Positions 61,601 to 64,000 of a DNA stretch of 64,000 nt are shown here, one piece after another. The stretch comes from Microbulbifer pacificus (GTDB lineage Bacteria; Pseudomonadota; Gammaproteobacteria; Pseudomonadales; Cellvibrionaceae). The translations under genes and the position numbers were made by a program. The notes under the pieces are model-generated. The model worked only from the letters and a program-made list of their open reading frames with translations. It was not told the origin of the DNA and did no database searches. The DNA lies in contig NZ_CP137555.1 of NCBI RefSeq assembly GCF_033723955.1, positions 2,968,001 to 3,032,000 on the forward strand, given 5' to 3'. Each line of letters begins with the position of its first letter. The first letter of the stretch is position 1.

Positions 61601-62224
61601 ATGTCTAACTCTGCCCCTTCCCCCAAGCCCTATGCCGCTGCCCCGGAATCCCGGAAAGGCGCTTTTTCGGCTGCCGGGATCTGCGTTGGAATGCTGCTGT
61701 TGTGGTTCCTGTTGCCGTTGTCACCCGCACGGGCGCAGGCCGAGCACCTCTCCGACACGGATCTCGGGCGCAAGGTGATGGTGGATTACATTGTCCACTT
61801 CGCCCATCACCTGCAGTGGCCCATCGATGTTTTCAATGGCACCAATGCCCCGTTCCGGATATGCGTGATGGGCGATGACGAACTGGTCGCGCCGCTCACC
61901 GCCAGGTTGAGCCACCAACGTATTCAGGGGCGGCTGGCATCGCTGGAGCAGGTCAACGATGGGGAAATGCTGCGGGTGCGTCGCTGCCAGATTGTGGTGA
62001 TGGGGGATATCGGCGCCGAGCGCATGGCGCAGGCGGTGGGCGCGCTGGAGTTTTTCCCGGTGCTGACGGTGAGCGACGTCAGCCGTTTTGCCACCCTCGG
62101 TGGCATGGTGGAGTTTGCCGGCAGTGGCGCCAACATGGCCCTGCAGCTGAACAAGACCCGGCTGGATCGCGCGGAATTGAAAATGGGCAACAGCCTGTTC
62201 CGCCTGAGCCGCCAGGTGAACTGA
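61601..62224 (+). CDS. YfiR-family (DUF4154) periplasmic protein
   Basis: The ATG at 61601 gives a hydrophobic signal (GMLLLWFLLPLSPARAQA) before the mature domain, which carries VDYIVHFAHHLQWP, RICVMGDDELV, RRCQIVVMGDIG and a C-terminal MVEFAGSGANMALQLNKTRL as in the YfiR/DUF4154 family. In Pseudomonas YfiR restrains the diguanylate cyclase YfiN; no yfiN or yfiB is adjacent here. The start is uncertain because no good RBS is seen; upstream reading to 61319 overlaps the rimK gene. Confidence 0.8.
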   Translation: MSNSAPSPKPYAAAPESRKGAFSAAGICVGMLLLWFLLPLSPARAQAEHLSDTDLGRKVMVDYIVHFAHHLQWPIDVFNGTNAPFRICVMGDDELVAPLTARLSHQRIQGRLASLEQVNDGEMLRVRRCQIVVMGDIGAERMAQAVGALEFFPVLTVSDVSRFATLGGMVEFAGSGANMALQLNKTRLDRAELKMGNSLFRLSRQVN

Positions 62225-62745
62225 CCGACTATTCTTTCAGCTAATGGGGTTTCCTTGCCGGCTCGCGCAATTCCACTTTTTCTCCGCCTGAATCATGGTT
62301 CACCGATGCCCTCGATCCCGGCGTCGATGGCGCAAATTTGTACTGGCGATCAAAGGTGTTTTCCCGTAGAATCTGCGCCCGGCTTGGAAAGGCCCCACAG
62401 GAGTCGCTCGCGCCAGATACAGGTTCCGCCCGTTGCGGATCAGGCCGCTGAGCCCGTGGCTTTCCTGCCAAAAAAGTGCCAGTTGTGGCGGATTTCCGCC
62501 CTCCAGAAATACTGTTCGAAATAGTTACTCTGGCTGCTGGCCACACTGTGAGAGCCCTGGTGAAAACCACTGCGAGCCGACCGCGAATAACTTTATAAAA
62601 AAGCGAGATGAAGCAAACGTTTCATCTCGCTTTTTTATAAAAGGCTTCCGGTAAACAAGTTGCAGCTGAAACTGTAGCTGGCGTCGCTGCCTCGGTAACG
62701 CCCTCTCACCCCGCCCGGAAGCTGTTCTGACGATTGGAGATTGAC
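62225..62745. other. Intergenic region before carA
   Basis: This 521-bp gap holds a strong hairpin (62593-62640) but no supported gene. Two overlapping frames of about 90-110 codons have no RBS or recognisable motif. It should contain the carA promoter, which I could not place. Confidence 0.6.
62593..62640. terminator. Bidirectional terminator upstream of carA
   Basis: Perfect 20-bp arms (62593-62612 and 62621-62640) flank GCAAACGT; the arms end in T- and A-runs, so it can stop transcription from either side. Confidence 0.88.
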
Positions 62746-63915
<1,170 letters not shown>

Positions 63916-63932
63916 GTCGCCGCTCTCCCTTT

Positions 63933-63962
63933 GTGGGAGCTTGCCAACTGGCGGGCTCCTAC
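63933..63962. repeat. REP-like hairpin after carA
   Basis: GTGGGAGC, TTGCCA-ACT-GGCGG, GCTCCTAC forms a two-step hairpin sharing its outer arm with the dnaK-dnaJ palindrome at 57210-57239. Confidence 0.55.
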
Positions 63963-64000
63963 TGCCAAGACCAGAATTTTATCGCCGGATAACGGCCGAT

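Noticed and set aside
62255..62524. 89-codon plus-strand frame before carA
   Set aside because: No RBS and an amino-acid composition (R, P, S rich) typical of non-coding GC-rich DNA.

Overview
This 64 kb window looks like chromosomal DNA of a marine, polysaccharide-degrading gammaproteobacterium, probably a Cellvibrionales/Microbulbifer-type organism. That is an inference from four things: gene content (a PL10-type pectate lyase lipoprotein, two NSS sodium symporters, a rhombosortase with a GlyGly-CTERM-like target), the conserved order grpE-dnaK-dnaJ-dapB-...-carA, a tmRNA tag reading ANDDNYGAQLAA, and fairly high GC outside a few AT-richer patches. No database search was possible. Functions come from motifs recognised in the translations.

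Layout. 1-7.6 kb: a sensor kinase (cut by the window start) and its NarL-type regulator, a two-gene secreted metzincin operon, and a pectate lyase behind a GntR-type operator. 7.6-10.8 kb: a gbsR-cioA-cioB operon for a cyanide-insensitive bd-type quinol oxidase, with a perfect 18-bp palindrome in front. 10.8-14.8 kb: a surface operon with an OmpW-like protein, an autotransporter carrying RTX-like repeats, and a DUF1853 protein. 15-24 kb: RNA-modification enzymes, a sirtuin, a VIT/VWA surface protein with a GlyGly-CTERM-like tail, an XRE regulator, OsmC, an M20 peptidase, and a guanidine-II riboswitch controlling the guanidinium exporter gdx. 24-29 kb: a BlaI/BlaR1 pair with two operators, a gdx remnant, RNase R and a cold-shock protein. 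29.6-40.2 kb: accessory metabolism, including a DUF3604 lipoprotein, cupin, rhombosortase, an orphan PCP_red microprotein, a MEST-like hydrolase, an Old Yellow Enzyme, a flavodoxin, an SDR, and two paralogous Cys-nucleophile hydrolases divergent from a LysR gene.

40.3-44.2 kb is a small AT-richer island of unknown genes and gene remnants. It is bounded on both sides by copies of one terminator hairpin, and the right copy overlaps the 3' end of the tmRNA gene. A third copy of this hairpin lies at 26.5 kb beside the gdx remnant. 44.2-64 kb is conserved core: ssrA, rlmD, smpB between two NSS transporters, ratA-ratB (preceded by an overlapping 6-codon leader), bamE, fur, an acyltransferase, recN with a LexA-like site, grpE behind a near-consensus sigma-32 promoter, dnaK, dnaJ, dapB, a RimB-RimK fusion, a YfiR protein and carA.

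The most interesting points are the rhombosortase with a candidate substrate in the same window, the terminator-flanked island next to ssrA with two unknown ORFs in tandem, the guanidine riboswitch/exporter plus a second broken exporter copy, the BlaR1-TonB fusion, the RTX-repeat autotransporter, and the ratA leader.
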